DNA from: Pseudoduganella violacea
GTDB lineage: Bacteria > Pseudomonadota > Gammaproteobacteria > Burkholderiales > Burkholderiaceae_D
Length of the DNA stretch: 64,000 nt
Direction of reading: 5' to 3'
NCBI RefSeq assembly: GCF_014191875.1
Contig: NZ_JACHXD010000006.1
Coordinates: forward strand, 208,955 to 272,954
In this document: positions 27,166 to 37,744 of the stretch, piece by piece
Numbering within the stretch: the stretch's first letter is position 1
Layout of the letters: each line of letters begins with the position of its first letter
Position numbers and translations under genes: made by a program
Notes under the pieces: generated by a model
What the model was told of the DNA's origin: nothing
The model's database searches: none
The model's input: the letters and a program-made list of their open reading frames with translations, nothing else

Positions 27166-30100
27166 GTGGCTGTGTTTATCCAGGACCGATTGTTCGTGCT
27201 GCTCCCATTTCGACGCTACTGCCGCCAACTGTTGCTCCCCGCCCTGCTGGCGCTGGCGGGCGGCCTGCTCACGGACGCCCAGGCCGGGCCGCCGCCGCGC
27301 ACCCTGCGCTTCGAGCAGCTGAATGTGGATGATGGCCTGGCCCAGGAATCGGTGCTGGCCATCATGCAGGACCGCCAGGGCTTCATGTGGTTCGGCAGCC
27401 AGGCGGGCCTGAGCCGCTACGACGGCTACCGCACCGTGGTGTTCCGCCACGCCGTTTCCGATCCGCATAGCCTGGCCGAGAACTGGGTCAAGGCGCTGCA
27501 CCTGGACCCGATCGGGCGCCTGTGGGTGGGCACCGACGGTGGCCTGGACCGCTACGACCCGGTGACGCAGAAATTCAGCCACTACCTGCCGGACGAACCG
27601 GTCAAGCGCGGCAACGGCAACCGCCATGTGGGCGCCATCATCGACGACGGCATCGGCGCGCTGTGGGTGGGCACTTCCGACGGCTTGCAGCATTTCGATC
27701 CGGCCAGCGGCCGCTTCACCATTTATCACCACGAGCCCAAGGAGGCGGGCAGCCTGATGAGCGACCAGGTCAATGCCTTGGCGCGCGACGCGGCCGGCCG
27801 CCTGTGGGTGGGGACCGCCGCCGGCGTCGACATGCTGATGCCGGGCGCCAAGCGCTTCCGCCACTTCCCTTTGCAAGTGGGGAAGAACGGCCGCGGCGAG
27901 TCGGTGATCTCACTGCATGTGGATAGCAAGCAGACCTTGTGGGTGGGGAGCGTCAGCGGCGTCGAACAGTGGAAGCTCGATGGCGACGGCGTGCCGCACC
28001 GGCGCCGCATGGGCCTGGCCGAAGGCTTGCCGCCCGGCCCGGTGCCGGCCATTTACCAGGACAGCGAAGGCACGCTGTGGGTCGGCACCCAGCGCCATGG
28101 CCTGTTCCGCTGGCGCCCCGAGGACGACCGCTTCGTGCAGTACCGCCACCAGCTCAGCGATCCGCACAGCCTGTCGGACAATTACGTTTCCTCGCTGTTC
28201 CGCGACCGCGTCGGCACCCTGTGGGTCGGCACATGGTACGCGGGCGTCAGCCGCGTCGACCTGGGCAGCGGCGGCTTTGCGCGCCTGGTCAAGGATCCCG
28301 ACCGTCCGCGTTCGCTCAGCGACAACCGCGTGCGCGCCGTCCTCGATGCCGGCAACGGCAAGCTTTGGCTGGGCAATAACGACGGTCTGAATTACTTCGA
28401 TCCGGTCAGCGGCGAAACCATCTTATACCGCCTGGCTTCTCTGGCCGACAGTGTGGTCACGGCCATGTGGCGCGATCCGCAGGGCATGCTGTGGGTGGGC
28501 GGGCGCACCGGCATGCGCCGCTTCGATCCGGTCACGCGCCAATTCAGCAGCCTGCTGTTCTCGCGCGGCGATCCGGATAGCGACCACCTGCGCTATATCT
28601 ACGGCGACCGCAGCGGCGTACTGTGGATTTCCTCGCGCGGCGGCTTGCACCGCTACGATCCGGCCAGCGGCGGCACCCAGACCTTCCGCCACGATCCGGC
28701 CGACGGCAACAGCCTGGCCGACAATATCGTGCGTCCGGTGCTGGAGGACAGCCGCGGCAGCCTGTGGGTCGGCACCTTCAACGGCCTCGATCTGCTCGAT
28801 CGCAAGACCGGCCAGTTCCGCCACTTCCGCCACGACCCGGCCGACCCTTCCAGCCTGAGTCACGACGAGGTGCACTATCTGTACGAGGACGCGGGCGGCG
28901 TGCTGTGGGTGGGCACGGCCGGCGGCCTGAATCGCATGGAATTCGGCGCCGACGGCAATGTGAAGTTCCGCCGCTACCTGCGCAAGGACGGCCTGGCCGA
29001 CGACGCCATCGCCGCCATCCTGGCCGACGACGCCAACAATCTGTGGTTGTCCACCAATACCGGCTTGTCGCGCCTGAATATCGTCACGGGCCAGATCCGC
29101 AATTACTCGGGCACGGACGGCACCATCGAGGGCGCTTACTTCGACGGCTCGGCGCTGCGCGCGCCGGACGGCAATATGTACTTCGGCGGCTTCAACGGCC
29201 TGACCGCCTTCGCGCCGAAAGAGGTGAAGGAGAACAGCATCGCGCCGACGGTGGCGATCACCGACTTCCAGGTCTTCAACAAGTCGGTGCGTCCCGGCCA
29301 GAGCGAAAACGGCGGCATGCTGCGCAACGCCATCGAATACACCAATGCCGTCACGCTGCAGGAGAGCGACACCATGTTCTCGCTGGAGTTCACGGCCTTG
29401 CACTACGCCGCGCCCAAGCGCAACCGCTTCGCCTACCAGTTGCAGGGCTTCGACCGCGACTGGGTGGTGACGGACGCCAGCAAGCGCTTCGCCACCTACA
29501 CCAATCTGGACCCCGGTACTTACACCTTCCGCGTCAAGGCCGCCAACAAGGACGGCATCTGGAACGATAACGCCGCCACGCTGGAAATCACCATCTTGCC
29601 GCCGTTCTGGAAAACCTGGTGGTTCCGCAGCCTGATCGTCTTGACCCTGCTGGGCAGCGCCGTCATCACCTATCAGGCGCGGGTGCGCGGCCTGCGCCGC
29701 CAGCGCACGCGCCTGGAGCAGCAGGTCAGCCTGCGCACGGCCGAGGTGGAGCTGAAGAACAAGCTGCTGCAGCAGCAAAAGCGCGAACTGGAGCAGCGCG
29801 ACGAGCGTCTCAGCTACGCCAAGCAGAAGGCGGAAGACGCGACGCGCCAGAAGTCGGAATTCCTGGCCAATATGAGCCACGAGATGCGCACCCCGCTGGC
29901 CGGCGTGATCGGCATGCTCGGCTTCGCGCTGCGCGACAGCCATCTGGCCGAGGGCACGCGCGAGCAGATCGAGCGCGGTCAGGCCAATGCCCAGTCGCTG
30001 CTGACCATCATCAACGATTTGCTGGACTTCTCCAAGATCGAGGCCGGCAAGCTGACCATCGAGAATATCGACTTCGCGCTGGCCGGCACGGTGGAGAACG

Positions 30101-31428
30101 TGGTCAGCCTGTTCGAAGAGCAGGCGGCGGCGCACAGCGTGGGCTTCGCGGTGGAATTCGGCAAGGGCTTGCCGCCTTTCGTGGTGGGCGACCCGACCCG
30201 CCTGCGCCAGGTGCTGGTCAACCTGGTCGGCAATGCCTTCAAGTTCACCCAGCGCGGCCATGTCTCGCTGCGCGTGGAGCGCCTGCCGGAAAGCGTGCTG
30301 CGCGAAGGGCGCGCCTGCAGCCAGATCCGCTTCACGGTGGAAGACACCGGCATCGGCATCCCGGCCGAAGCCATGCCGCGCCTGTTCCAGAAATTCGAGC
30401 AGGCCGACAGCACCACCACGCGCCGCTACGGCGGCACCGGCCTGGGACTGGCCATCTGCCGCCAACTGGTGGAGCTGATGGGCGGCGAGATCGGCGCCGT
30501 CAGCACGCCGGGCATCGGCAGCGTGTTCGCCTTCACCCTGCCGCTGCCGGACGGCGTGGCGCCGCCGCTGGTGCCGCATATTCCGCGCGAGCCGCACAGC
30601 CACCAGCTGCGCGTGCTGTGCGCCGAGGACTTCCCGACCAACCAGATCATCATCCGCATGATGCTGGAAGATCTGGGCCACAAGGTCGATATCGTCGGCA
30701 ACGGCGCGCTGGCGGTGGCCGCCTGCGCCCACGCGCGCTATGACCTGATCCTGATGGATGGCCGCATGCCGGAGATGGACGGCCCCAGCGCCACGCGCCT
30801 GATCCGCTCGGGCGGCAGCGACGCCGCGCCGGTGCGCGACCAGGAGCTGATGATCATCGCGCTGACGGCCAATGCCAGCGAAGAAGACCGTAGCCGCTAC
30901 CTCGCTTCCGGCATGGACGATTTCCTGACCAAGCCGATCGACGAGGCGGCCCTGCATTTCCAGCTGAGCCGCGCCATCGAACGCCAGCTGCAGCGCGGCA
31001 TCCTGTTGCCGGAAATGCCGCTGCATTCCCCGCCCGGCCCGAGCGCGGCCGAACTGGACGCCATGTTCGGCGTGAGCACGGAGCCTGAGCACATCGTGCT
31101 GCCGCGCGGCGCGCCGGCTTCGCCGCCGCGCGTGCTGGCGCGCGAGATGCTGGACCGGCGCCTGCTCGACGCCTTCCTGGCCGATCTGCCGGAGCGCCTG
31201 GCGGAACTGGATGCGGCCATCGCCGCCGCCGACGCCGATGCGGCGGGGCGCCTGTTCCATGGCTTGAAAGGCAGCGCCGGCTACCTGGAACTATCGGAGT
31301 TGCAGGCGCTGGCCGGTGAATTGGAACGGGCGGCCGACCGCGCGCTATGGGCCGCCGTCACCGCCAAGCTGCCGCGCCTGCGCGAGCTGCTGCAGCAATT
31401 GGCGGCGGGCGGCGTGCGGACCAATTGA
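27166..31428 (+). CDS. Hybrid sensor histidine kinase with periplasmic propeller domains
   Basis: 1420 residues, starting at GTG 27166. A signal/anchor region (residues 1-40) leads to about 14 two-component propeller repeats (LWVGTxxGLxRxDP type) up to about 700 and a Y_Y_Y domain (745-815, ending YTFRVKAANKDGIWND). One membrane segment (about 825-842) follows, then a coiled coil. The cytoplasmic part has HisKA with phospho-acceptor His905 (NMSHEMRTPL), HATPase (NLVGNAFKF near 1018), a receiver with Asp1198 (LMDGRMPEMDG) and an Hpt domain with His1365 (FHGLKGSAGYL). Such kinases usually sense sugars or polymers in the periplasm. A response regulator gene lies 88 bp downstream. Confidence 0.95.
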   Translation: MAVFIQDRLFVLLPFRRYCRQLLLPALLALAGGLLTDAQAGPPPRTLRFEQLNVDDGLAQESVLAIMQDRQGFMWFGSQAGLSRYDGYRTVVFRHAVSDPHSLAENWVKALHLDPIGRLWVGTDGGLDRYDPVTQKFSHYLPDEPVKRGNGNRHVGAIIDDGIGALWVGTSDGLQHFDPASGRFTIYHHEPKEAGSLMSDQVNALARDAAGRLWVGTAAGVDMLMPGAKRFRHFPLQVGKNGRGESVISLHVDSKQTLWVGSVSGVEQWKLDGDGVPHRRRMGLAEGLPPGPVPAIYQDSEGTLWVGTQRHGLFRWRPEDDRFVQYRHQLSDPHSLSDNYVSSLFRDRVGTLWVGTWYAGVSRVDLGSGGFARLVKDPDRPRSLSDNRVRAVLDAGNGKLWLGNNDGLNYFDPVSGETILYRLASLADSVVTAMWRDPQGMLWVGGRTGMRRFDPVTRQFSSLLFSRGDPDSDHLRYIYGDRSGVLWISSRGGLHRYDPASGGTQTFRHDPADGNSLADNIVRPVLEDSRGSLWVGTFNGLDLLDRKTGQFRHFRHDPADPSSLSHDEVHYLYEDAGGVLWVGTAGGLNRMEFGADGNVKFRRYLRKDGLADDAIAAILADDANNLWLSTNTGLSRLNIVTGQIRNYSGTDGTIEGAYFDGSALRAPDGNMYFGGFNGLTAFAPKEVKENSIAPTVAITDFQVFNKSVRPGQSENGGMLRNAIEYTNAVTLQESDTMFSLEFTALHYAAPKRNRFAYQLQGFDRDWVVTDASKRFATYTNLDPGTYTFRVKAANKDGIWNDNAATLEITILPPFWKTWWFRSLIVLTLLGSAVITYQARVRGLRRQRTRLEQQVSLRTAEVELKNKLLQQQKRELEQRDERLSYAKQKAEDATRQKSEFLANMSHEMRTPLAGVIGMLGFALRDSHLAEGTREQIERGQANAQSLLTIINDLLDFSKIEAGKLTIENIDFALAGTVENVVSLFEEQAAAHSVGFAVEFGKGLPPFVVGDPTRLRQVLVNLVGNAFKFTQRGHVSLRVERLPESVLREGRACSQIRFTVEDTGIGIPAEAMPRLFQKFEQADSTTTRRYGGTGLGLAICRQLVELMGGEIGAVSTPGIGSVFAFTLPLPDGVAPPLVPHIPREPHSHQLRVLCAEDFPTNQIIIRMMLEDLGHKVDIVGNGALAVAACAHARYDLILMDGRMPEMDGPSATRLIRSGGSDAAPVRDQELMIIALTANASEEDRSRYLASGMDDFLTKPIDEAALHFQLSRAIERQLQRGILLPEMPLHSPPGPSAAELDAMFGVSTEPEHIVLPRGAPASPPRVLAREMLDRRLLDAFLADLPERLAELDAAIAAADADAAGRLFHGLKGSAGYLELSELQALAGELERAADRALWAAVTAKLPRLRELLQQLAAGGVRTN

Positions 31429-31516
31429 AAAACATGCACGCTGGATATAGGGTAAGATTGCCTGGCCGGGTCACAGCAGGCGCACACTGACGGTGACAGG
31501 CACAGGAGAGGATTGA

Positions 31517-32236
31517 ATGAGAGTTCTGGTGGTAGATGATGACGTTGTCTCGCGCATGGTGCTGATGCACCTGATCGATAGCTGCGGCAAATTCGATATC
31601 GTGGAAGCGGAAGACGGCGCCGATGCCTGGCAACAGCTGGAAGGCGGCTTGCGTCCTGCAATCTGTTTTTGCGATCTGCGCATGCCGCGCCTCTCCGGCA
31701 TGGAACTGCTGCAGCGCGTAAAAGGCGATGCCGCCTTGAGCACCATGCCTTTCGTGCTGGTCTCCTCCGCCACCGACACCGACACGGTGCAGCAGGCCAC
31801 CAAGGCCGGCGCCGCCGGCTATATCGTCAAACCCTTCCAGGCCGACCAGGTGCGCGTGCACCTGACCGGCTTTCTCGACCAGGCCGCGAACGGCTACCAG
31901 CATGTGGCCGAAACCCCGGCCGAAACGCAGCAGCGCCTCGGCATCAACGGCGACCGCCTGCTGGTCTACCTGACCGGCTTCCAGAACCAGCTCACGGCCG
32001 CCAGCGCCGAACTCGATGCGCTGTTCGCGCGCGATGAGGTGGGCGAGGCGCGCAACCGCATCGAACGCCTGCATGCCGGCTGCGTGACCCTGGGCCTGCA
32101 CGGCGCCGCCGCCGCGCTGGAACGCTTCCGCCGCGACGTGCCGCCGGAACTGGAGGCGGTGCAAGCGGCCTTGTCCGACGTGATACGGGCCGTGATTCAC
32201 CAATCCGCCCTGGTGCGTCAAATCAGTTTGGGTTGA
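31517..32236 (+). CDS. Response regulator with receiver and degenerate Hpt-like domain
   Basis: 239 residues. The receiver domain (1-120) has VVDDD at 5-9, phospho-acceptor Asp53 in CFCDLRMPRLSG, Ser/Thr in VLVSSATD and Lys in YIVKPF. The remaining half is helical. The segment ERLHAGCVTLGLHGAAAALERFR with His186 resembles an Hpt site but lacks the usual LKG spacing. No DNA-binding or enzymatic output domain is seen, so it may act as a phosphate relay or by protein contact. It may partner with the upstream hybrid kinase. Confidence 0.88.
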   Translation: MRVLVVDDDVVSRMVLMHLIDSCGKFDIVEAEDGADAWQQLEGGLRPAICFCDLRMPRLSGMELLQRVKGDAALSTMPFVLVSSATDTDTVQQATKAGAAGYIVKPFQADQVRVHLTGFLDQAANGYQHVAETPAETQQRLGINGDRLLVYLTGFQNQLTAASAELDALFARDEVGEARNRIERLHAGCVTLGLHGAAAALERFRRDVPPELEAVQAALSDVIRAVIHQSALVRQISLG

Positions 32237-32343
32237 ATGCGAGGCCGCCGCCACGGCGGTGAAAGCTCTTGTGGATGAATTAGTTTAGGTTTAAAGTATC
32301 TGCTTGCGGACTGACTTGAACCGACCATCCAATCAGGGCGACC

Positions 32344-33972
32344 ATGAACAGATCATCTGCACCACTCGCGCCTAGCGCGCACCTCGACCCGTTCGCGCGC
32401 GATCATCTGCCGCCATGCGAACAGTGGCCGGAGCTGCTGTTCGACCTGCCGGAGCTGGATTACCCGCAGCGCCTGAACTGCGTGGCCGAACTATTGGACA
32501 AGGCGGTGGCCGGCGGCGGCGGCGCGCGTCCGGCCCTGTACGGCGAGCATGAGCGCTGGAGCTATGCGCAGCTGCAGGAGAAGGTGAACCGCATTGCCGC
32601 CGTGCTGCGCGGCCCGTTGGGACTGGTGCCGGGCAACCGCGTGCTGCTGCGCGGCGCCAATCATCCGCTGATGGCGGCCGCCGTGCTGGGCGTGCTGAAA
32701 GCCGGTTGCATCGCCGTACCCACGATGCCGCTGCTGCGCGCGCGCGAGCTGGGCGCGATCATGGGCAAGTCCCAGGTCAATGCCGTGCTGTGCGCCGACG
32801 GCTTGCGCGAGGAAATGGAACTGGCGCCGTCGCGGCCCGAACGCACGCTGTACTTCCATGGCGGCGCGGGCGCGGGCTCGCTGGAAGCGCTGATGGCGGA
32901 CCAAGGCCCGCACTTCGAAGCTTGCGATACGGCGGCCGACGACGTCTGCCTGATCAGCTTCACCTCCGGCACCACCGGCGTGCCGAAAGGGACCATGCAT
33001 TTCCACCGCGACGTGCTGGCCATCTGCGACTGCTTCCCGCGTCATACGCTGAAAGCCGACGGCTCCGACCTGTTCATCGGCACGCCGCCGCTGGCCTTTA
33101 CCTTCGGCCTCGGCGGCTTGCTGCTGTTTCCCCTGCGCGTGGGCGCCGCCGCCGTGCTGCTGGAAAAGCTGACGCCGGAAACCCTGTTGCGGGCGATCGC
33201 CCAATACCGCGCCACCATCAGCTTCACCGCGCCCACCTTCTACCGCCAGATGGCGGCGCTGGCGCCGCAGCACGACTTGTCCAGCTTGCGCAAAAGCGTG
33301 TCGGCCGGCGAGGCGCTGCCGCTGGCCACGCGCGCCATCTGGAAGGAAGCCAGCGGCCTGGCCATGATCGACGGCATCGGCGCCACCGAGATGCTGCACA
33401 TCTTCATCTCCGCCTCCGGCGAGGACATCCGCCCCGGCGCCACGGGCAAGCCGGTGCCGGGCTACCAGGCTTGCATACTCGATGGCGAGGGCAAGCCGGT
33501 GGGGCCGGGCGTGATCGGACGGCTGGCCGTCAAAGGGCCGACCGGTTGCCGCTATCTGGCCGACCCGCGCCAGAAAGACTATGTGCTGAACGGCTGGAAC
33601 CTGACCGGCGACGCCTACGAGATGGATGCCGACGGCTATTTCATCTACCGCTCGCGCACCGACGATATGATCATTTCGGCCGGCTACAATATCGCCGGTC
33701 CCGAGGTGGAGGAGGTGCTGCTGCGCCATCCCGCCGTGGCCGAATGCGGCGTGGTCGGCAAGGCCGATGCGGAGCGCGGGCAGATCGTGGAAGCGCATGT
33801 GGTGCTGCGTTCCGGCTTCGACGCTTCGCCAGCGCTGGCGGCCAGCCTGCAGGAATTCGTCAAGGCGCAAATCGCCCCGTATAAATATCCGCGTTCGGTG
33901 CGCTTCACGGCGGCCTTGCCGCGCACGGAAACAGGAAAGCTGCAGCGCTTCAAGCTGCGCAGAGCGGAATAA
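32344..33972 (+). CDS. abmG: Aryl-CoA ligase, probably 2-aminobenzoate-CoA ligase
   Basis: 542 residues of the benzoate-CoA ligase group in the ANL superfamily. It adenylates an aromatic acid and forms its CoA thioester. The P-loop-like motif [16 protein letters not shown] is near 205, [14 protein letters not shown] at about 345, and the catalytic Lys in [12 protein letters not shown] is at the C-terminus. It begins an operon with the fused aminobenzoyl-CoA monooxygenase/reductase gene 8 bp downstream. This matches the Azoarcus evansii anthranilate-CoA clusters, so anthranilate is the likely substrate (inferred). ATG 32344 follows CAGGGCGACC. Confidence 0.8.
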   Translation: MNRSSAPLAPSAHLDPFARDHLPPCEQWPELLFDLPELDYPQRLNCVAELLDKAVAGGGGARPALYGEHERWSYAQLQEKVNRIAAVLRGPLGLVPGNRVLLRGANHPLMAAAVLGVLKAGCIAVPTMPLLRARELGAIMGKSQVNAVLCADGLREEMELAPSRPERTLYFHGGAGAGSLEALMADQGPHFEACDTAADDVCLISFTSGTTGVPKGTMHFHRDVLAICDCFPRHTLKADGSDLFIGTPPLAFTFGLGGLLLFPLRVGAAAVLLEKLTPETLLRAIAQYRATISFTAPTFYRQMAALAPQHDLSSLRKSVSAGEALPLATRAIWKEASGLAMIDGIGATEMLHIFISASGEDIRPGATGKPVPGYQACILDGEGKPVGPGVIGRLAVKGPTGCRYLADPRQKDYVLNGWNLTGDAYEMDADGYFIYRSRTDDMIISAGYNIAGPEVEEVLLRHPAVAECGVVGKADAERGQIVEAHVVLRSGFDASPALAASLQEFVKAQIAPYKYPRSVRFTAALPRTETGKLQRFKLRRAE

Positions 33973-33980
33973 GGAAACGC

Positions 33981-36362
33981 ATGAATATCGTTTGCATAGG
34001 CGGCGGCCCGGCGGGCCTGTATTTCGGCCTGCTGATGAAAAAGCAGAACCCCGCGCACCGCATCACCGTCATCGAGCGCAACCGGCCTTACGACACTTTC
34101 GGCTGGGGCGTGGTGTTCTCCGACCAGACCCTGGGCAATCTGGTCAACGCCGACGAGCCGACGGCGCGCGCCATCCTGCAAGCCTTCAACCACTGGGACG
34201 ATATCGACGTCTTCTTCAAGGGGCAGAAGGTGACCTCCGGCGGCCACGGTTTCTGCGGCATCGGCCGCAAGCGCCTGCTGAACATCCTGCAGCAGCGCTG
34301 CGAGGAGCTGGGCGTGGAATTGCTGTTCAAGACCGAGGTCGAGGACGACCAGGAAATCGCGCGCCGCTACCAGGCCGACCTGGTGATCGCCGCCGACGGC
34401 TTGAACAGCCGCATCCGCAGCCGCTACGAAGCGACCTATCAGCCGCAGATCGAAACGCGGCGCTGCCGCTTTGTGTGGCTGGGCACGAAGAAGAAGTTCG
34501 AGGCCTTCACCTTCGTCTTCAAGGAAACGCCGCACGGCTGGTTCCAGGCCCATATCTACCAGTACGACGGCGACACCTCGACCTTCATCATCGAAACGCC
34601 GGAAAGCGTATGGCGCGCGGCCGGCCTGGATCAGATGAGCCAGGAACAGGGCGTCGCCTGGTGCGAGCAGCTGTTCGCCGACCAGCTGGACGGCCATGCG
34701 CTGATGTCGAACGCGGCGCACCTGCGCGGCTCCAGCAGCTGGATCGCTTTCCCGCGCATCGTCTGCCAGCAGTGGGTGCGCTGGAACGATGGCGTGCCGG
34801 TGGTGCTGATGGGCGACGCCGCCCACACCGCGCATTTTTCGATCGGCTCCGGCACCAAGCTGGCGCTGGAGGACGCGATCGAGCTGGCGCGCTGCTTTGC
34901 CGCCGAAACGGATATCGCCGCCGCGCTGGCTGGGTACGAAAAGGCGAGGGCGGTGGAGGTGCTGAAGATCCAGAGTTCGGCGCGCAACTCGATGGAATGG
35001 TTCGAGAACGTGCAGCGCTATACCGCGCTGGAAGCGCCGCAGTTCGCCTATTCCATGCTGACGCGCAGCCAGCGCCTGTCGCACGAAAACCTGCGCCTGC
35101 GCGATGCGGCCTATGTGGCCGATTACGAAGCATGGTTTGCGCGGCGCGCGTTCGAACAGGCCGAGTTGCCGGCGCCGGCCGAGTTGCTTGAGCGGCCGGT
35201 GCCGCCCATGTTCACGCCCTACAAAGTGCGCGGCCTGGTGCTGAAAAACCGCATCGTCGTCTCGCCGATGGCGCAGTACAGCGCGGTGGACGGCACGGTG
35301 GGCGATTTCCACCTGGTGCATCTGGGCGCGCGCGCCATGGGCGGCGCGGCGCTGGTGATGGCGGAAATGACCTGCCCCTCGGCCGATGCGCGCATCACGC
35401 CCCATTGTCCCGGCATGTACACGGCGGAGCATACCGCGGCCTGGAAGCGCATCGTCGGCTATGTGCATGCGCATAGCGACGCGAAGATCGGCGTCCAGCT
35501 TGGCCACGCTGGCGCCAAAGGGTCCACCCGCGCCATGTGGGAAGGCATCGACCAGCCGCTGGGCAGCGATAACTGGCCGCTGCTCTCGGCTTCGCCGCAG
35601 CAGTACCTGGAGGGCGTGTCCCAGCTCTCGCGCGCCATGACGCTGGAAGACATGCAGCGGGTGGAGGACGATTTCGTGCGCGCCACGCTGGCGGCCGACC
35701 ACGCTGGTTTCGACTGGCTGGAGCTGCATTGCGCCCACGGCTATCTGCTGTCCTCCTTCATTTCGCCGCTGACCAACCAGCGCGGCGACGAATTCGGCGG
35801 CAGCCTGGAAAACCGCTGCCGCTATCCGCTGCGCGTGTTCGCCGCCATGCGCGCCGTGTGGCCGGTGCACAAGCCGATGAGCGTGCGCATCTCGGCCCAC
35901 GACTGGGTGGAAGGCGGCATCACGCCGGAAGACGCGGTGCGGATCGCGCGGCTGTTCAAGCTGGCCGGGGCCGACGTGGTCGATTGCTCGTCGGGCCAGG
36001 TCAGCAAGCAGGAGAAACCGGTCTTCGGCCGCATGTTCCAGACGCCGTTCGCCGACCGCGTGCGCAACGAGGCGGGCATTGCCGCCATGGCGGTCGGTTC
36101 CATCTTCGAAGCCGACCATGCCAACGGCATCATCGCCGCCGGCCGCGCCGATCTGTGCGCGGTGGGCCGTCCGCATCTGGCCAATCCAGCGTGGACGCTG
36201 ACGGAGGCGGCGAAAATCGGCTACCGTATGGTGGCCTGGCCCAAGCAATACCTGCCCGGCAAGCAGCAGCTGGAACGCAATTTGGAACGGGAAAAACAAC
36301 TGGCGGCCGCCAGCGGCGGCCTGACGCCGCAGCAGGTGGCGGCAAAATTGCTGGAGGGTTGA
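33981..36362 (+). CDS. abmA: Fused 2-aminobenzoyl-CoA monooxygenase/reductase
   Basis: 793 residues. Residues 1-395 form an FAD-dependent aromatic hydroxylase ([15 protein letters not shown] at 6-20; [16 protein letters not shown] near 275). Residues 410-790 form an old-yellow-enzyme-like flavin reductase ([45 protein letters not shown] near 580). This architecture is that of 2-aminobenzoyl-CoA monooxygenase/reductase, which hydroxylates and then hydrogenates the ring; annotation pipelines often name it salicylyl-CoA 5-hydroxylase/oxidoreductase. It follows the ligase gene, and the SDR gene begins immediately behind its stop. Confidence 0.85.
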   Translation: MNIVCIGGGPAGLYFGLLMKKQNPAHRITVIERNRPYDTFGWGVVFSDQTLGNLVNADEPTARAILQAFNHWDDIDVFFKGQKVTSGGHGFCGIGRKRLLNILQQRCEELGVELLFKTEVEDDQEIARRYQADLVIAADGLNSRIRSRYEATYQPQIETRRCRFVWLGTKKKFEAFTFVFKETPHGWFQAHIYQYDGDTSTFIIETPESVWRAAGLDQMSQEQGVAWCEQLFADQLDGHALMSNAAHLRGSSSWIAFPRIVCQQWVRWNDGVPVVLMGDAAHTAHFSIGSGTKLALEDAIELARCFAAETDIAAALAGYEKARAVEVLKIQSSARNSMEWFENVQRYTALEAPQFAYSMLTRSQRLSHENLRLRDAAYVADYEAWFARRAFEQAELPAPAELLERPVPPMFTPYKVRGLVLKNRIVVSPMAQYSAVDGTVGDFHLVHLGARAMGGAALVMAEMTCPSADARITPHCPGMYTAEHTAAWKRIVGYVHAHSDAKIGVQLGHAGAKGSTRAMWEGIDQPLGSDNWPLLSASPQQYLEGVSQLSRAMTLEDMQRVEDDFVRATLAADHAGFDWLELHCAHGYLLSSFISPLTNQRGDEFGGSLENRCRYPLRVFAAMRAVWPVHKPMSVRISAHDWVEGGITPEDAVRIARLFKLAGADVVDCSSGQVSKQEKPVFGRMFQTPFADRVRNEAGIAAMAVGSIFEADHANGIIAAGRADLCAVGRPHLANPAWTLTEAAKIGYRMVAWPKQYLPGKQQLERNLEREKQLAAASGGLTPQQVAAKLLEG

Positions 36363-37187
36363 ATGAGCAGTCCATTGAACGAAGTCAAATCCCTGGCGGG
36401 CCGGCACGCGCTGGTGACGGGTGGCGGACGCGGCATCGGCGCCGCCTGCGCCCGCGCCCTGCTGCTGCGCGGCGCCAGCGTGACCCTGGCGGGCCGCGAT
36501 GGCGCCAGGCTGGAACAGGCGGCGCTGGAGCTGCACGCGTTGCTGGCCGATGAGCCGGCGCTGGCCGAGAGCTGCCGCGTCGCCATCCGCACCATGGACG
36601 TGGGCGACGAAGCCTCGGTGCGCGAAGGCTTTGCTGCTGCAGCCGAGCGTCTGGGCCGCATCGATGTCCTGGTGAACAACGCGGGCCAGGCGCATGCCGC
36701 GCCGTTCCTGAAAACCAGCGGCGAGGACTGGCGGCGCATGCTGGAGGTGAATCTCGGCGGCGTGTTCCACTGCACCCAGGCGGCCTTGCCCGCCATGCTG
36801 GAGTCGGGCTGGGGACGCATCGTGAATATCGCCTCCACCGCCGGCTTGACCGGCTACCGCTATGTGAGCGCCTATACCGCCGCCAAGCATGGCGTGGTCG
36901 GCCTGACGCGCGCCCTGGCGCTGGAAGTGGCGGCCAAGGGCGTGACGGTGAACGCGGTCTGTCCCGGCTTTACCGAAACCGATATCGTGAAGGACGCCGT
37001 CGCCAACATCATGCTGAAGACGGGACGCAGCGAGGAGCAGGCGCGCGCCGAACTGGCGGCCGGCAATCCGCAGCAACGCCTGATCCAGAGCGAGGAAGTG
37101 GCGCATGCCGTGGCCTGGCTTTGTCTTCCCGAATCGGGCGCCATGAATGGCCAAGCGCTGGCCGTCGCCGGCGGCGAAGTCATGTAA
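36363..37187 (+). CDS. SDR family dehydrogenase of the 2-aminobenzoyl-CoA-type operon
   Basis: 274 residues. TGGGRGIGAACARAL (about 19-33) binds NAD(P), NNAGQAHA is near 100, and Ser (IASTAGL) plus YTAAKHG (Tyr and Lys) form the catalytic triad near 150-170. It starts at the base after the stop of the monooxygenase gene. By analogy with other CoA-dependent aromatic pathways it probably oxidises a 3-hydroxyacyl-CoA intermediate (inferred). Confidence 0.85.
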   Translation: MSSPLNEVKSLAGRHALVTGGGRGIGAACARALLLRGASVTLAGRDGARLEQAALELHALLADEPALAESCRVAIRTMDVGDEASVREGFAAAAERLGRIDVLVNNAGQAHAAPFLKTSGEDWRRMLEVNLGGVFHCTQAALPAMLESGWGRIVNIASTAGLTGYRYVSAYTAAKHGVVGLTRALALEVAAKGVTVNAVCPGFTETDIVKDAVANIMLKTGRSEEQARAELAAGNPQQRLIQSEEVAHAVAWLCLPESGAMNGQALAVAGGEVM

Positions 37188-37195
37188 GGAAGCCC

Positions 37196-37744
37196 ATGCC
37201 TCTCAATGACAACCCGGAGCAGGAGCGTGCCGGTGACGCGCCGGCGCCTTTGCCGGAACCGGTGCTCGATCTGGCCAGCCGCCTGACGCAGGATCACCAC
37301 CAGGCGCTCAAGCTGTGGCTGCGCATGCTGTCCTGCACGGTCAAGATCGAAAACGAAATCCGCGGCCGTCTGCGCGCGCAGTTCGGCATCACCCTGCCGC
37401 GCTTCGATCTCATGGCCCAGTTGGAGCGCTATCCGCAAGGCTTGCGCATGGGCGAGCTGTCGCGCCGCATGATGGTCACGGGCGGCAATGTCACCGGCAT
37501 CACCGACCAGCTGGAGCAGGAGGGGCTGGTGCAGCGCGTGGCCGATCCGAAAGACGGGCGCGCTTTCAGCGTCATGTTGACGCCGGCCGGCCGCAAGGCC
37601 TTCGCCAAGATGGCCGAGGTGCACGAAAGCTGGGTGGTCGAGCTGCTGCGGGATATTCCCGGCGACGACAAGGGCCGGCTGATCGAACTGCTCTCCGAAA
37701 TGAAGGGGCATCTATATGCCCGCAATGGAAAGGACAAACCATGA
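37196..37744 (+). CDS. MarR family transcriptional regulator
   Basis: 182 residues from ATG 37196, which follows TAAGGAAGCC; an upstream in-frame start overlapping the SDR gene is less likely. The winged helix ([54 protein letters not shown]) is typical of MarR regulators of aromatic catabolism, which usually bind an aryl-CoA ligand. It lies inside the operon and its stop overlaps the ATG of the hydratase gene (ATGA), so it is probably coexpressed with the enzymes it controls. Confidence 0.92.
   Translation: MPLNDNPEQERAGDAPAPLPEPVLDLASRLTQDHHQALKLWLRMLSCTVKIENEIRGRLRAQFGITLPRFDLMAQLERYPQGLRMGELSRRMMVTGGNVTGITDQLEQEGLVQRVADPKDGRAFSVMLTPAGRKAFAKMAEVHESWVVELLRDIPGDDKGRLIELLSEMKGHLYARNGKDKP

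Noticed and set aside
28423-31260. Long antisense open frame opposite the hybrid kinase
   Set aside because: Same reason; the plus-strand frame has a complete domain order and the antisense frame has none.
32245-32262. Terminator after the response regulator gene
   Set aside because: The GC-rich inverted repeat has a short stem and lacks a T tract.
33684-37154. Very long antisense open frame (about 1150 codons) opposite the aminobenzoyl-CoA-type operon
   Set aside because: It mirrors clear genes in a GC-rich genome where few stops occur in the complementary frame; its translation is Arg/His/Ala-rich and has no recognisable domain.
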